Assembly (NCBI RefSeq): GCF_020882245.1
Contig: NC_083597.1
Span: forward strand, 39,162,652 to 39,226,651
Origin: Rhopalosiphum padi
Taxonomy: Eukaryota > Arthropoda > Insecta > Hemiptera > Aphididae
Direction: 5' to 3'
Length of the DNA stretch: 64,000 nt
Shown: one piece after another, positions 1 to 12,603 of the stretch
Layout of the letters: each line of letters opens with the position of its first letter
Position numbering within the stretch: the stretch's first letter is position 1
Translations under genes and position numbers: made by a program
Notes under the pieces: model-generated
Told to the model about the DNA's origin: nothing
Seen by the model: the letters and a program-made list of their open reading frames with translations, nothing else
The model's database searches: none

Positions 1-3000
1 ATAATTATGTACGTAAAACCGTAAAAGTTTTAAGGTAACATTAATATTTTTAAATTGGGTTAATAAAAAAAAATAACTAAAACGGTTTTTTTTAAATTTT
101 AAAAATTTTAGGTATAAGTAAAAACTGCTTATATAAAAAATTATACTTTATTTTCAAGCATCAGCTATTAAAATTGAAAATGTTATACATTCTTATTAAC
201 TACAAAACAATTAAAAAATTTTGATTTTGCGGAATTTTATCAAAGCTTTTAATTTAGACACTTAAAAATATAACCTAACCTATATATTTTAAATATTTTT
301 AAATTTCTTAAATTACAGTTTATGTTCCGAAATTATTAATATAGTTTTATTTAATGTTCTGAGAATTTAATACCAACTGGCAACTAGTTACTAGATGCTA
401 TTCGCGCTACCAGAAACAACTCACAATAAGTTGTATATCGAAGAAGCATTTTTACTACTCTAAAAAGTTATGACATGGACACGAAAAAAAAACATCTTTA
501 TAAAACCAATACAATCATCGCTGGGCTCATAATTTAAAAATGTATGTATACATTTTTCCTTTAAACATTCATTAGATTATTACTATTATTAGAACGATTT
601 AAATACCCAATCTTAAAATCTATTTACATGGTCCATATAAATGAGTATTTTATGACTATGAATAAGCGTGTTATTTATGACAACACGAAAGACAAATTAA
701 ATGGTACTTACACGTATTGCCCAGCAATGAAACTTTTAAAATTATTTTATTCATGTTTTTAAAATTTAAGCTGCGTACCAGGTATGACATAATTGCAATG
801 AATTGCATTACCGTAAATTTTGATGGGATTATTGGGAATAATTATTTCCCTCTAAATATTGGTCGACGGTCGTCACTCGCCCTCTTCGCTTTAACAAATA
901 CTAGGTACCTATATTTTGTTAATTTCGTTTCAGCTAATCAGTAGATATTGGAACAATAACTAATTGAAACTCGAAACAGTCGAAACAATCAAAACTATAA
1001 ATTATAAATTTATAAAATTTATAAATCACAAGCTATTATTATAAATTGTAAATTATAATATTATAAATACTCGCATTACAAAGTAAACACAATTTTAATA
1101 TTGAAAATAAAAATTTATCAACAATAATGTTATTTTGAATTATTCAAATGTAATAATATTTTTATAAAGCTGGTATCAATTTGTTCTTGCAATGAGATGT
1201 CTTGACTCTTGAATCTAGATCGATATCTATTTTTTTTCATTTTAAACTTTAAGACTGGTCGTGTTTCACTGTCTCTGTGTCTTTATAATATAGTTATTTG
1301 AGTAAAAATAACAAATGTGTATTTATAGGCGTGTTAGTGTAGGTGTACTATTTTGTTTTTTGCCAGATTGTTCAAGTCACTAGGTCTGAGTGACTGATTC
1401 CTTGTTATTTTATCGTATTTAGAGCTACTATATAGTATATTAGAATATATTCTACAGCATATGAGCACGGTGGGCTGATTTTTTTTTATCTACCATCTGC
1501 TTTTAAATTCTCAAATCTTATAGATATTTATTAATTTGAAAAATATTAAACTTATAATATACCTAGTTTAAATTAGAATGTAAATATTCATAATAAAATA
1601 TTTAACGTTCATTTATATATTTAGTATTAACTAAAAATCACATACCTGAAAAATAAAATGTTTAGTCAAAAATATAATGTAATATATTCAGTTGAATTAA
1701 ATTTATCATTCATTTATAGTATATTCATAGCCTCATAAATGTGTAGGCACTATGAGTCTGTGTATAAAATAATGCATAACTAATATAAACGTAGGAAGAA
1801 ACGTCCTATAATTCGAAAATACATCGACCTAATTGAATAATTATCGTAAATTAGGACATACTAGTACCTAGTTGTACTTATGTACCTAGGTAGTATTCGT
1901 TATTCATATAACTTAATACCCATTAGTATCTGATGGCCGATTGCCCGACAATATTATTGATTTATAAAATATCATTCTTATAATACAGATAATTAGTAAT
2001 TATTGACTATTGTGAACAATGTGTTGTAGGTATATAATTTTACATTAATGTTATAGCCTTGTTGATACTAATTGTGTTAACTACTAATGTACCAGTGGGC
2101 AATAAATCACCAAATTTATATTTATAGTTGGTAAAAACATATAAAAAAATAATATTGAATAATAATACTTTGCCTTTGGAAAAATATATTATACTAAATA
2201 CCATCTCTATAATTATATTAACAATAAAAATTACATATTTTTATTTGTAAAAAAATTATTTTTATAAAATCACTATTGGTATTTTACGGTATTCATTATG
2301 TTTTTAATGTTTCAGTTATTAATAGGTTAACAATAAATGAATATTATCTAATATTATAGTCCATACAAGTATACAACGATACATCGATTTATAATAATAC
2401 ATTAATACATTATAATTTATAACTTATAAGCTAATAAGCTATATTATATTTGATATTGTAGAATATCTTATTGTTATTGCAATAATCTATATTGTGGTAA
2501 GAAAAAAATTTTCGTAAAAAAACCGTCGGAATAAAAGTTACGGTTTTGTAAAAAAAAATTATTAGAAATAGATGATATAAGAGTTTACTACTTTTTATAG
2601 TTCAGTTATCACATCACAAATATTTTTTGTTAACTAAAATTATATTGTGATTAATAAAAGCTAATAATAATTGTAAAAATATATTCTATGATAGTTATGT
2701 ACTTATGTATAAACATATAATAATTATTTTCTGTAGCAGTAAAAAAAATAATTCTAGCTATAGCTTTAGTATTAATCACATGAGCGTTTTTACCAAAATC
2801 AACAGTTTTCCTTTACCTATTAAAATACATTCTACAACTAAAATTATTATTTTTAGTCATGACCTCGTAGTAGATATGTAATAGTGAGACAGAGACTTGA
2901 ATTCTGAAAATATTATCAATTAACAAATACTACTCATATAATGTGGTGCTAATAGTTGTAAATATACACTACGTGTCTACGTCACTACTATAACATACAC

Positions 3001-4366
3001 TTCCAGAAGTTTAACCGGTTGATTTTCTTCTGTCGGGGTCAATATACGCTAGCATACACATTTTTTCTCAAAATTCTACATTATGCCATCTGTTATAATT
3101 AGAACAATAAGCTTAATTGATAAATCAGATAAAATACTGACTGCAGGAAGAGTAGTATACACTTAGTTTGCTATATCATAAATATTTTAGTAATAGTGAA
3201 CAGATGATTTTACGAATAATATATCTGCACGTCTCACGAGACACGGACTTCATTGAGAACTGACTAACTGAGTAGGTAGTAGTAGCATTGATTATAAATA
3301 GTATTTATAAATGTATAATCAATGGTAGTAGGTACTGATTATCAGATACGACGTCATACCGTAGTTAATTACTAAAATAATATTAATGAATATGCGTAAG
3401 TTTATTTTTACCACTGATGACGTGTTTCCGAACAATTAGGAATGTTTGGATGTTAAGTTTCAAGTACACTGTAATACAGTACACTAGCTATAGTATTATA
3501 CTATTATTACTATAATATGAGTAGGTATATGACTATAGTATTATATTAGGTAGAACCAAAAAAAAACGTTCTGTGGTAGAACGAAGACAAATCGTTTATT
3601 CGGTAATACAAACAATGCAGTATAGTATAATTAATATAACTAATACACCTTTATAGCCACATATGTCCAAACATCCAATTCAATTCGACAGTCTTAGTGC
3701 ATTAATTTAATTTCTTAAAATAATGTGTTATCTTTGTACTTGGGTGTGTGTTTGTATTCATATCACAATAATCACATAAAAACTCATATAATAATAACAA
3801 TTCCATTATGTCAAAACGACACATCACACGTATGACATGTACGATGTATACCTACATTTATATTTAATATCTATTGGCTATAATAACTTATTGTTACCCA
3901 TTTAATCTCCTTTTTCTCTTTTATTCGTGCATAGGTACTTACTGTGTTATTTACTATATTTTTGTTATAGTTCGATTGCCACGTAAATATGCAAGATGCA
4001 AGATATGAATACAAGACAATACAAGAATCAAGAAGACTGTGTTTAAAATTAAAATTTATAATTTATAAGTATATTCCGCATTGAATGATAACTTTATCGT
4101 TTTTATCAGCTCACCATTGTCACGAGAATTGTTGATATTTAATGTTTATAATTAATTTCTTAAACCTATATAGGCTAATGGCTATAACCAGTGGCCGGTG
4201 GCGCCCGCGTAATAAATAAATAAGTATACAAATTACAAATATATAATAAATAAATAATACTAGTATTTTTATTTAACAGTTTAACACACACATAATAATG
4301 ATACATAATAAAATATATAATAGTATAATACATAGAACATAATAGTGAACAACTTGTTAATTTTAC
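1..4366. other. AT-rich intergenic DNA, no gene seen
   Basis: No reading frame here has coding character. The stretch is low-complexity A/T with scattered short direct repeats of taggtac type. No RNA gene or transposon end was recognised. Confidence 0.6.
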
Positions 4367-4530
4367 CTGTGGTATTGGAAATATAGGTGTACACATTTTG
4401 TGAACTAGTTGTCACATAGAAATTCTCAGCACTTACAGTACCATATAGAGATTGAACAGTTGGGTTTGAACTGTTTGAACCATTAGCAATAATGAAATCT
4501 AAGTTGACTTTATCTAGGCCTCTAGGGGAT
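4367..4530 (-). pseudogene. Isolated exon-like fragment, unidentified
   Basis: On the minus strand an open stretch runs from an acceptor-like site (gatagtacag, just above 4530) to a donor-like GTAAAA after 4367. It encodes a peptide containing RGLDKVNLDF, NGSNSSNPTVQSLYG and NFYVTTSSQNVYTYISNTT. Residue composition is protein-like, unlike the surrounding low-complexity frames. No partner exon was found on either side within a few kilobases. It could be an exon of a gene with very long introns, or a relic carried by a mobile element. A hAT-like motif (cagtggccggtggcgcc) lies nearby at about 4189. I do not recognise the family. Confidence 0.3.
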
Positions 4531-5315
4531 CTGTACTATCTGTTCATGATCATAAAGATCACGACCAGCGAGTATGTTTCCTTTACAACAGAAATTACAA
4601 ATATGTTTTGATAATTATTGGTTTTATGTAAAATGTGGTAAAATTAATTATTATCTATCGAGTAAACTAGCTGTATTTTATAAAAATATAATTAATGCGA
4701 TACCTACCTAATTTTTAATTTTAGCTATAAAACTGAGCGTTATAGTGGCTATTATGGAAAGATTCTGACCTATTGGTTGTTCTTGCTTCTGTTGAAGGTT
4801 CAGTTGCCCAATGCCCATACAATTGGTAGAAAAGCGGCATCAGATGTAACCAAACTTAGAACTACGTTTTTGAGCCAAAAAGTTAGAACTTATTTTTTGT
4901 TATATTTTTTTTTTCTGATGCCTTGTAATAATAAATTACTAATTAGTGTGGTGTATTATTATAATTATTTTTTTTTCGATTATACATATTACGTTATTAT
5001 TAATGTTGGTAAATTTTTTGAATTAAATATTTGTGTTTACTCAAAGAAAAAAGGTAAAGATGCACAATCGTGTTGTATTTTCTCAATTATAAAAAGGTGA
5101 AAAGTGCACAATCGTATTACGCCCGGTAGCCAGGTAGGTACTCAACTCAACAGAAAAGTGAAAACGCCATGGTGTATAATGCATACTGCATAATATACAC
5201 TTACGAAGTTATGAATTTACGATATTTACTATAAAGATACTATACACGGTGTTATATTATAAGAGTAATAAGACCGTGATACTATACGTCATATTATTTT
5301 GTCAATGTTTTTGTC

Positions 5316-5335
5316 ACTAGTGGCGCCATCTAACG
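5316..5335 (-). promoter_or_regulatory. CTCF-like motif upstream of snf
   Basis: Read on the minus strand this is CGTTAGATGGCGCCACTAG. Its core AGATGGCGCC fits the AGRKGGCGC core of CTCF-type insulator sites. It lies about 300 bp upstream of the donor of the snf 5' UTR exon. The match is by eye only and function is inferred. Confidence 0.3.
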
Positions 5336-5635
5336 TCGTTTTTTAAGACTAACAAAAGCCATAAGATACAATGCCGAGCGATGGCCGGACTGATTTTGAT
5401 TAGCATTAGCCAACGCCGTTTTGTTTATGATGTGCGGTTTCGTTATCGTTACCAAAGTTGTGGATGTCGATTGTAAAAGCCGAACTCCAAAATTGTCATG
5501 TTTTGAGATTTACTTTTTACTGAATATTGAATTGTTTGTCCCGCAGATTAATTGTGGTGCGTTCGATTATTAATCAACGTTTACCGTTATCTTACAACAT
5601 CAGAGTAAGATTTTCGTCTGTACATAATTAATTAG

Positions 5636-6128
5636 GTGAGTACGTTCGTAGTTTTCATACTCGACGACGTTATGTCGGCGATGTGTTTTCTTTAAACATG
5701 TTTGAAAACACGTCATTGGATTTTCCGCGTCGAACTTTTGCCCGTTATTATTAACTATCCTACGATATTGCAGACATCAACTCAATGAAATAATGTATTT
5801 CTATGCACTTTATTCGACTTTATATATTTCCATAGATTTCTTTAATAAATCACATGCACATATAAATATGAATTTTTTTTTTGTATTTAAAATTTTACAG
5901 TTAAAAAAGTATTTATCACATATCAAGATACAGTAGTTAATATTAATTGTGACATTTAATTTACTAATAACATCAGTAATTAAAAATTATGCATAAAGTC
6001 TACATTATTCTGCAATTCATAAATTAGCCAATTTTTTTTTAATGTGTAGTCAATATTACTATATTAGCATCTTATTTTATTAAAATTTTTGTATAAAATA
6101 TTGTGTTAATTAATAATATTATTTTCAG
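5636..6128 (+). other. snf: Intron in the snf 5' UTR
   Basis: A strong donor (ATTAG/GTGAGT) at 5636 and an acceptor (attttcag) ending at 6128 bracket an intron just upstream of the start codon. The non-coding first exon would end at 5635 and lies in the locally GC-richer stretch 5300-5635, the likely promoter region. The transcription start was not located. Confidence 0.55.
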
Positions 6129-6148
6129 TTTATAGAAATTGTGGAAAA

Positions 6149-9100
6149 ATGTTGGACACACGTCCAAATCATACTATATATATAAACAATTTAAACGAAA
6201 AAATAAAAAAAGATGGTAAGTTTTCTTGGAGTCAATTTACTAAGAAAAATAGTTATTTAAAATAAAAGTATTGTTCTAAAATATTCAATATTTGTTCACT
6301 TTAATTTTTATATTTTTTATTTTTAAAGACTTAAAGAAATCTTTGTACGCAATATTTTCACAATTTGGACAAATACTTGATATTGTTGCAATGAAAGGTA
6401 TTAAAATGAATGGACAAGCTTTTGTTATATTCAAAGATATAACTAGTTCTACAAATGCATTACGTGCAATGCAAGGATTTCCATTTTATGATAAGCCTAT
6501 GGTAAGATATATATTCTTAATATTATATTAGTTTTATATTATCAGTGTTTGGAAAGAATGCACTTGTGGACATCACTCACTTAAATCGAATGAAGTTCAA
6601 ATTTTTCAGATTGTTTAAATAAATTTCCTTTTTTAAAATGTATTTTTAAGATTATAATCATGTAATGTTACTAAAATTTCATCTCCATGGTGGTATTAAA
6701 CAATTTATATTATTATAGAAAATAGAATAGAATTTTTACAAATTTATATAGATAATATGATTAATACACCAACTTCTCCTCTCAATGCCGATCATCTCTT
6801 CTTTTCTTATTAAAGCCCTTTAGACATTTCTCGTATTTTTTCTTTTATCAGTTTCTTTGTCCCCTCTTTCTATCCTAGAAATCACATTCCAATCCATTCA
6901 TTATTCTAAGATTATAATCACCCCATATGATTTATATACTAGGGCGTCCAACCTTTTTTGAAGTTTGGGCTACATAGATTTTAATTATTGTAATATAATA
7001 ATATTACTCATAGACTTATTCAGTGGCGGACTGAGAGAAAATAATAGCCTGGGAAAATCATAATTTTAGCGGTCCTTAGTACACCAACAGCCCTTTATAT
7101 ATATATATATATATACATAATTATAATATACTTTTGTAAACACAATTTAGCTTTTAAATTTTTAAATATTATAATTAATTTATATAAAACAAAATAAAAT
7201 AACTAACTATTTGAGATTCTATTTTTAATCTTGTTACAATAATAAGTTGTCAACAACCATGGACTGGTTGAACACAAGCAGGTCACACATTTTAAAATAA
7301 ACAGAAACCTGGCTTTTTATATTTAATAATATTAGTATATTACATACTTATTAGATAATATTTTAATTTATAATTTCAAAATAATAATATTGTTAAATAT
7401 ATATTTTATACTAGCAGCAGCTTACCGGGAAATTTCCTGGTATCCCGATCGTCCAGTCCGCCACTGGACGTATTATACGTCTATGCATTAACTGGCTTGA
7501 GTTGATAAGGATAATACTTTCATATACTTTTAAATTAATTTAAAGTTTATTTAATATTTTGTGGTATTAATATATTTTTAAAATACATTTTTTTCTATAA
7601 TATTGTATACCATTAATTGATGGTTTTGAAATTGAAATGAGAACTTGCATTAAAATCTACTGCAGGCTTAACTATCTAATTATTTTGCTATATTCTTTGT
7701 CTTATATATTAAAGATTTATTAATTAATAATTTCAATGAACGATCAAGTTAACTTGGTTTTTTTATGTAGTGGGCAAATTAAATTTTCAAGTGAACTTTC
7801 CGATTACTATAAATTATAAATATTATAAATATTTATATCTATTATATTTTACCAGGGCCATCAGTAATTTTGACATTCACTCTAGTTTACGTAATCTTTT
7901 TCCAGAATAAAATTACGTGTTTAATTTTAATACATTTTATTAACAGCAGTTTTAATAAATTTTTATTCCAATATTTTAATCTAGTTTTTATTTTAAACAA
8001 TTTGATTAAATTATTTTTTCACACACATTCAAGTGCATAGATATTTTTCTCCGTGTATCATAATTTATTCATTTAAATTTAATAAAATTCTTATATTTTA
8101 ATCATTTTTTCAATATTTGATATAAATTAATTCAACATACCATATTCGTCAAAATTAATAATATGTTTTAAATCCTTGAACTAGAAATCATTCTAGTCAT
8201 AGTCACTCCTAGAATATGAACACTAATATAATACTAATGTATAATAAACATAATCAAAAATTTAATATTTATACAACATGTGTTTGAACAATATAGTATT
8301 GGTTTGTAGAATTATTTTTATTTTATTTTTCAGCGTATACAATTTGCTAAATCAGAATCAGATATAATTGCAAAAATGAAAGGTACTTTTGTTGAGCGCC
8401 AGAAAAAACCTAAGAAGCCAAAGGATGATGAAGAAGCAAAAAAGAGACGTAAAGCAGCTAAAGAACAGGCTCGTGCTTTGGCACAACAAAATAACCCAGG
8501 AGGTGTATCTGGTGGTAGTGAGTGTTATTTATACTTCTACTTGTTTTACATTAAGAGGAAATTGTGTATATATGCATTGTCTTTGTCTTACTAATGCATA
8601 ACATACCAAAATGTATGTCTAGTAGTTTCAATATTGTGTTGTTAGCTTAAGTATTTGAGTGAGATGACTTATTATCAAATTCACAGTTGAGAATAATATT
8701 TGTGTTCTCTTGTTTATATTTTACAATACTTTAACTTTTAAGTAAATTATGAGCATTTTTAAATATTAATATTTTACATATTCATAACTCGCTTAAAAAT
8801 TAAAATACCATTAAAACCCAACAAGAGAACTCAAATTATGTTCTTAATTTTGGGTTTGATAATAGGTCATTTAAAGTGAATATAATATGTTTTGGTATAT
8901 TATGTGTCAGTAAGATGGAAATAACACATGCAGATACGACACCTTCTTAATTTTCTTGTTATTGTATCAATATTAATTTTTGTTCTTCAACAGATGTACC
9001 TGAACAGCCACCTAACCAGATTCTTTTCTTGACCAACCTTCCTGACGAAACGACTGAGATGATGTTATCCATGCTTTTCAACCAGTATGTTTAATTCTAT

Positions 9101-9308
9101 TGTTTTGTATACAATTGAGCTTAATGTGAGCTATTTTAATTTCTATAGGTTCCCTGGATTCAAAGAAGTACGACTTGTACCAAACAGACACGACATTGCT
9201 TTTGTTGAATTTGAAAATGAACACCAATCAAATACTGCCAAGCTATCATTAAACGGTTTCAAGATTACACCTACTCATGCAATGAAAATTACATTTGCCA
9301 AAAAGTAA
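6149..9308 (+). CDS. snf: U1 snRNP protein A / U2 snRNP B'' (sans fille)
   Basis: Coding exons are 6149-6215, 6329-6501, 8334-8517, 8994-9084 and 9149-9308. Joined, they make 675 nt (224 aa), close to the ~216 aa of fly Snf. RRM1 (about residues 7-85) has RNP2 IYINNL and RNP1 GQAFVIF, with the stacking aromatics Tyr11 and Phe54. A Lys-rich linker (residues 95-125) contains KKPKKPKDDEEAKKRRKAAK. RRM2 (about 148-224) contains ILFLTNLP and DIAFVEFE and ends in AMKITFAKK. In insects one protein of this family binds both U1 stem-loop II and U2 stem-loop IV during spliceosome assembly in the nucleus. The start is the first ATG after the 5' UTR intron. Residue 50 is Asn where human U1A has the RNA-contacting Arg52. 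The large intron 2 (6502-8333) holds a hAT-type MITE. Confidence 0.95.
6935..7005 (+). mobile_element. Possible decayed hAT end
   Basis: The phrase gggcgtccaaccttttttga followed by agtttgggctacata resembles the common hAT-type end CAGGGGTGTCCAAACTTTTT. No matching right end or target duplication was found, so this is weak. Confidence 0.25.
7021..7466. mobile_element. hAT-type MITE (446 bp) in snf intron 2
   Basis: The terminal inverted repeats are CAGTGGCGGACTG at the left end and its reverse complement at 7454-7466. They are flanked by an 8-bp target duplication, gacttatt at 7013-7020 and gacgtatt at 7467-7474 (7 of 8 match). An 8-bp duplication and a CAGTG terminus are hallmarks of hAT elements. 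The interior has no coding capacity and includes a TA microsatellite near 7100. Confidence 0.85.
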
Positions 9309-9399
9309 AATTGTTCATGATAAATGCACTGATCATTTGTGAAATAACATAACTACATAACATATATATTATTATATTTGTATAAGTATTCAAGATTAC

Positions 9400-9405
9400 A
9401 ATAAA
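9400..9405 (+). terminator. snf: Polyadenylation signal of snf
   Basis: AATAAA lies about 95 bp after the snf stop. It is within 50 bp of the serpin stop codon on the other strand, so the two 3' UTRs probably overlap. Confidence 0.6.
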
Positions 9406-9445
9406 AAAAAAAAATTAAATATTTCAAATTATACTAATAGGTGAT

Positions 9446-12400
9446 TTATGTTTTTTTATAAGAACTTGAATTTGACGGTGTTATTGAATATGGTGTAGGT
9501 TTATATATAGTACTCCAAAATACTATTGTATCACTTTCTATGTGATGAATAAAAAATATAAATGGCTTGTTTACATTAAAAATAGCCTGGCCTCCTCTTG
9601 TTATAGTTACTACGGTAGCTGCCGATGCCACTGTACCAATTTCATTGACATCAATTTCAACTTGGTGTAAAATCTCACCGATGTAAGAGCCTGGATCTAT
9701 AGCCATATTTGATAAATCAGCCTTTAAAGGGTCAAATATTTTGTTAATTCCTATATTCTAAAAATAAAAACAACAGATATATAAGAATAAAACTATGAAA
9801 ATATATAATTAAAATTATGTATTGTGTACCTGTAAAACTGGTCGTAGGTTAATCAAAGACTTAAGAGTCATTTTAGGCACAAAGTATGTGAATTCTGCAA
9901 TCTTTGTATCTTTGGTTATGTTTTTTAATACTTTTGCATTCATTTTTGCAGTTAAACTTCTTAAACTAACATTTGTGTCAGGAAGCACAAAATATGTTAT
10001 AAATTGATTGCCTTTGTATGGTAGTCCAATGGCTTTAAACTCTAATTCTTCATTTTTATGAAACAATACTTCACTGCTACCTACCATCATTGGAACGTAT
10101 ATGCAACCTTTGTTTTGACTAGATGACTTTTTATCACCAGTATATGATCCATTACAAAATGGTTTTCTAAAATAAAAATAATATTTATAATAGTTATTAT
10201 TTTAAAATACATTTTAATAGTTTAACTTACATTCTGGTGTAATTGACAAAAAACGGATTTTCCCATTCACCTGTGAAGTATAATGCACTTGCAATAATAG
10301 TTTTGGTATCTGCTGGAGGAGTGTCAGGCATAATATCATTGATTTTTCCATGTGTCTGATTAGATATCCATCTATTTAAAAATGTTAATTATATTTTTAA
10401 TACAGAATATAGATTTAAAAAAACGTTGACTGAAATTTTAGTTAAACTTATTTTAACAATCGTTGTGCTAAAATTTAACCGTACTCTCAACATAGTTTTA
10501 AATGTTTTAATACATCATTAAAAAAAAAAAATTTTATTAAACCTGATATATTATTCTTGAGTAATTTTCCATCACTTACTAAATGTTTTTATGTAATATT
10601 ATAAATGAGTAATTACTAATTAATGAATCATTTTATTACTATAATTAAATAATACATAATTATAATGAAATAATTAGTCTTCCCTATTATAAAATATTAT
10701 GATGGTAATTTGTAGTACTGAGAAAAAAATATCATTAAAGTTTATAAAAACTATATTTATTTAATAATTTAAAATTGATAAATTTATCAATACTAAAGGA
10801 TGATGTTATACTGATGTAGAAATAAATAAAATTAGATTATAAAAACTAGTTATCAAAATTAATTATAATCTATGATTAATCTTGTTTAACTTTATTTGCA
10901 TTAGTTATAAAATAAATATATTTTCAATTATTATGTTATATTGACCCATATAGGTAGTAAAATATTGAATAAATATATATTTAATGAAATTCATGAATTT
11001 TTAGTTATAGTCTATAGATAAAACCCTCGTAAACTTAAATCATCGGTTAATCATCTACCTAGTTTTTTTTTTGCCACTGTAGGAATTATTATATCCTTGT
11101 GAATTATTTAATATAGTTAATGCATTAGCTATAAAATATTTTGTCTTTAAATTAAAAATTGATCAATTACTTAAATTTAATGAAAAAATAATCATTTACT
11201 TAATTAAAAGCTTTATCATTATAAAGTTACATTGTAAAAATCTAAAATAAATGTATATATTTATAATAATAGTTTTTAGAAATGTAATGAATAGAAACAG
11301 AAAAAAATAGCTGAGCATAAACCAGACACATCAGATTACATAAAATATGTATCAATTAAAATAAATATTTGATAATTTAAAAAAAAAACAATCATAATTA
11401 AAACTGAAATGTGTAAATAAAAATGAACTACCTACTTAAAACTCCATGATCTACTATATTTTATATTATATGGTTTGTGATTAATACGCACTGGTTTATA
11501 ATCTGTTTTGCTTTTTCTCCATCTGATTTGAAATTAACTGTAATCAATTTACTATTTAAATATTCTTCAGCTGCTTTTATATAACTTTTTGTAATATTAT
11601 ATCCATTTTGTACAAAAACTGCTTTTGCTAGATTAACTTGGGAGCCCAATTTTTCACCAGAGTTGGCTTGAAAATAATTTAATAGCATTCCCAAATTCTT
11701 AAAATTTTGGCTATTGCTATGAATATATAAAACATATTTTTAGAATATAATTATTATAAAATAAAATGTACGAACTCTTACTTATCAGCTAAATGGTTTG
11801 TTGTGTTCTCATCATAACCAAATAATTTACCAACTTCAGTTTTAGTTTCACCATTAGCTCCCAGAAGGACAAGTGACATAGCAGCCGCCATACATATTGG
11901 TGATATAACTATATTATTGTCACGATTAGAGCTGTATGATTGCAAACTATCAATTGATCTGTCAATATTTAATGTTGCATCAAATAAACCTAGTGACAAT
12001 ACCTGAAAATTTAAAAATAAAATTTGCCAACAAATACAATATAAAATTATAGATAAAATAATTTACTTCTGCTTCTGCATTAGTTGAAGTTGAGTTGTTC
12101 TGTATGTGTGGATGAACTGTTTCATTATTCATAGTTTCATTCATATTTAGTAATTCATTCATAGTTGTATTTATCTTCATAGGTTTAGTTTCATCAACAG
12201 TTTTATTTAGGAACATAGCGCTCATAGGTCTAGTTTCATTGATAATTCCATCTGTGACCATAGTACTCATAGGTTTAGTTTCATTACTAATTTTATTTGA
12301 GAAAATAAAACTCATAGGTTTAGTTTCATTAATAATTTTATCTGTGAACATAGAACTCATAGGTCTAGTTTCATTAATAATTTTATCTGTGAACATAGAA

Positions 12401-12603
12401 CTCATGGGTTTAGTTTCATTAATAATTTTATCTAAGCAAATAGAATTCATAGGTCTAATTTCATTCTTAGTTCCATTTTCATTTACAGATAGGGTCTCAT
12501 TTGTCTTCACCATAGGTTCCAAAAATATAATTTTATTATTGCCATCCACTATTGACAACAGAATGTAAATATTTAAACTTAACAACAACATTTTTGACCA
12601 CAT
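9446..12603 (-). CDS. Secreted serpin with sequon-rich N-terminal repeats
   Basis: The minus-strand coding exons are 12067-12603, 11782-12002, 11492-11716, 10231-10371, 9830-10166 and 9446-9757. They join in phase to 1773 nt (590 aa). Residues 1-21 are a signal peptide (LLLSLNIYILLSIVDG). Residues 47-151 are seven 15-aa repeats. A serpin domain of normal length follows (about 180-590), with NIVISPICMAAAMSLVLLGA, NPFFVNYTR and NKPFIFFI. The hinge EIGTVASAAT (526-535) has the small residues of an inhibitory serpin. Arg541 in TVVTITRGG is the likely P1 residue, suggesting a trypsin-like target. Exon 3 could instead begin at 11710, removing two residues. The ATG sits directly after a splice acceptor. 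Role is inferred: secreted protease control in haemolymph or saliva. Confidence 0.88.
12151..12465 (-). repeat. Seven 45-bp in-frame repeats in the serpin
   Basis: Seven tandem 15-residue units occupy residues 47-151. The consensus is NETKPMSSMFTDKII, with K/R variation at position 4. Five units carry an intact N-E-T sequon. The first unit has NEI and the last DET. More sequons (NMNETMNNET, NNST) follow. This would give a heavily N-glycosylated stalk before the serpin domain. Confidence 0.9.

Noticed and set aside
4777..5100. Plus-strand 107-codon frame
   Set aside because: The first 35 residues look protein-like but the rest is Phe/Tyr/Asn low complexity. No ATG start and no splice partners.
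12239..12568. Plus-strand 109-codon frame with regular repeats
   Set aside because: It is the complement of the serpin's 45-bp repeat. The minus strand has the signal peptide, sequons and splice-linked serpin exons.
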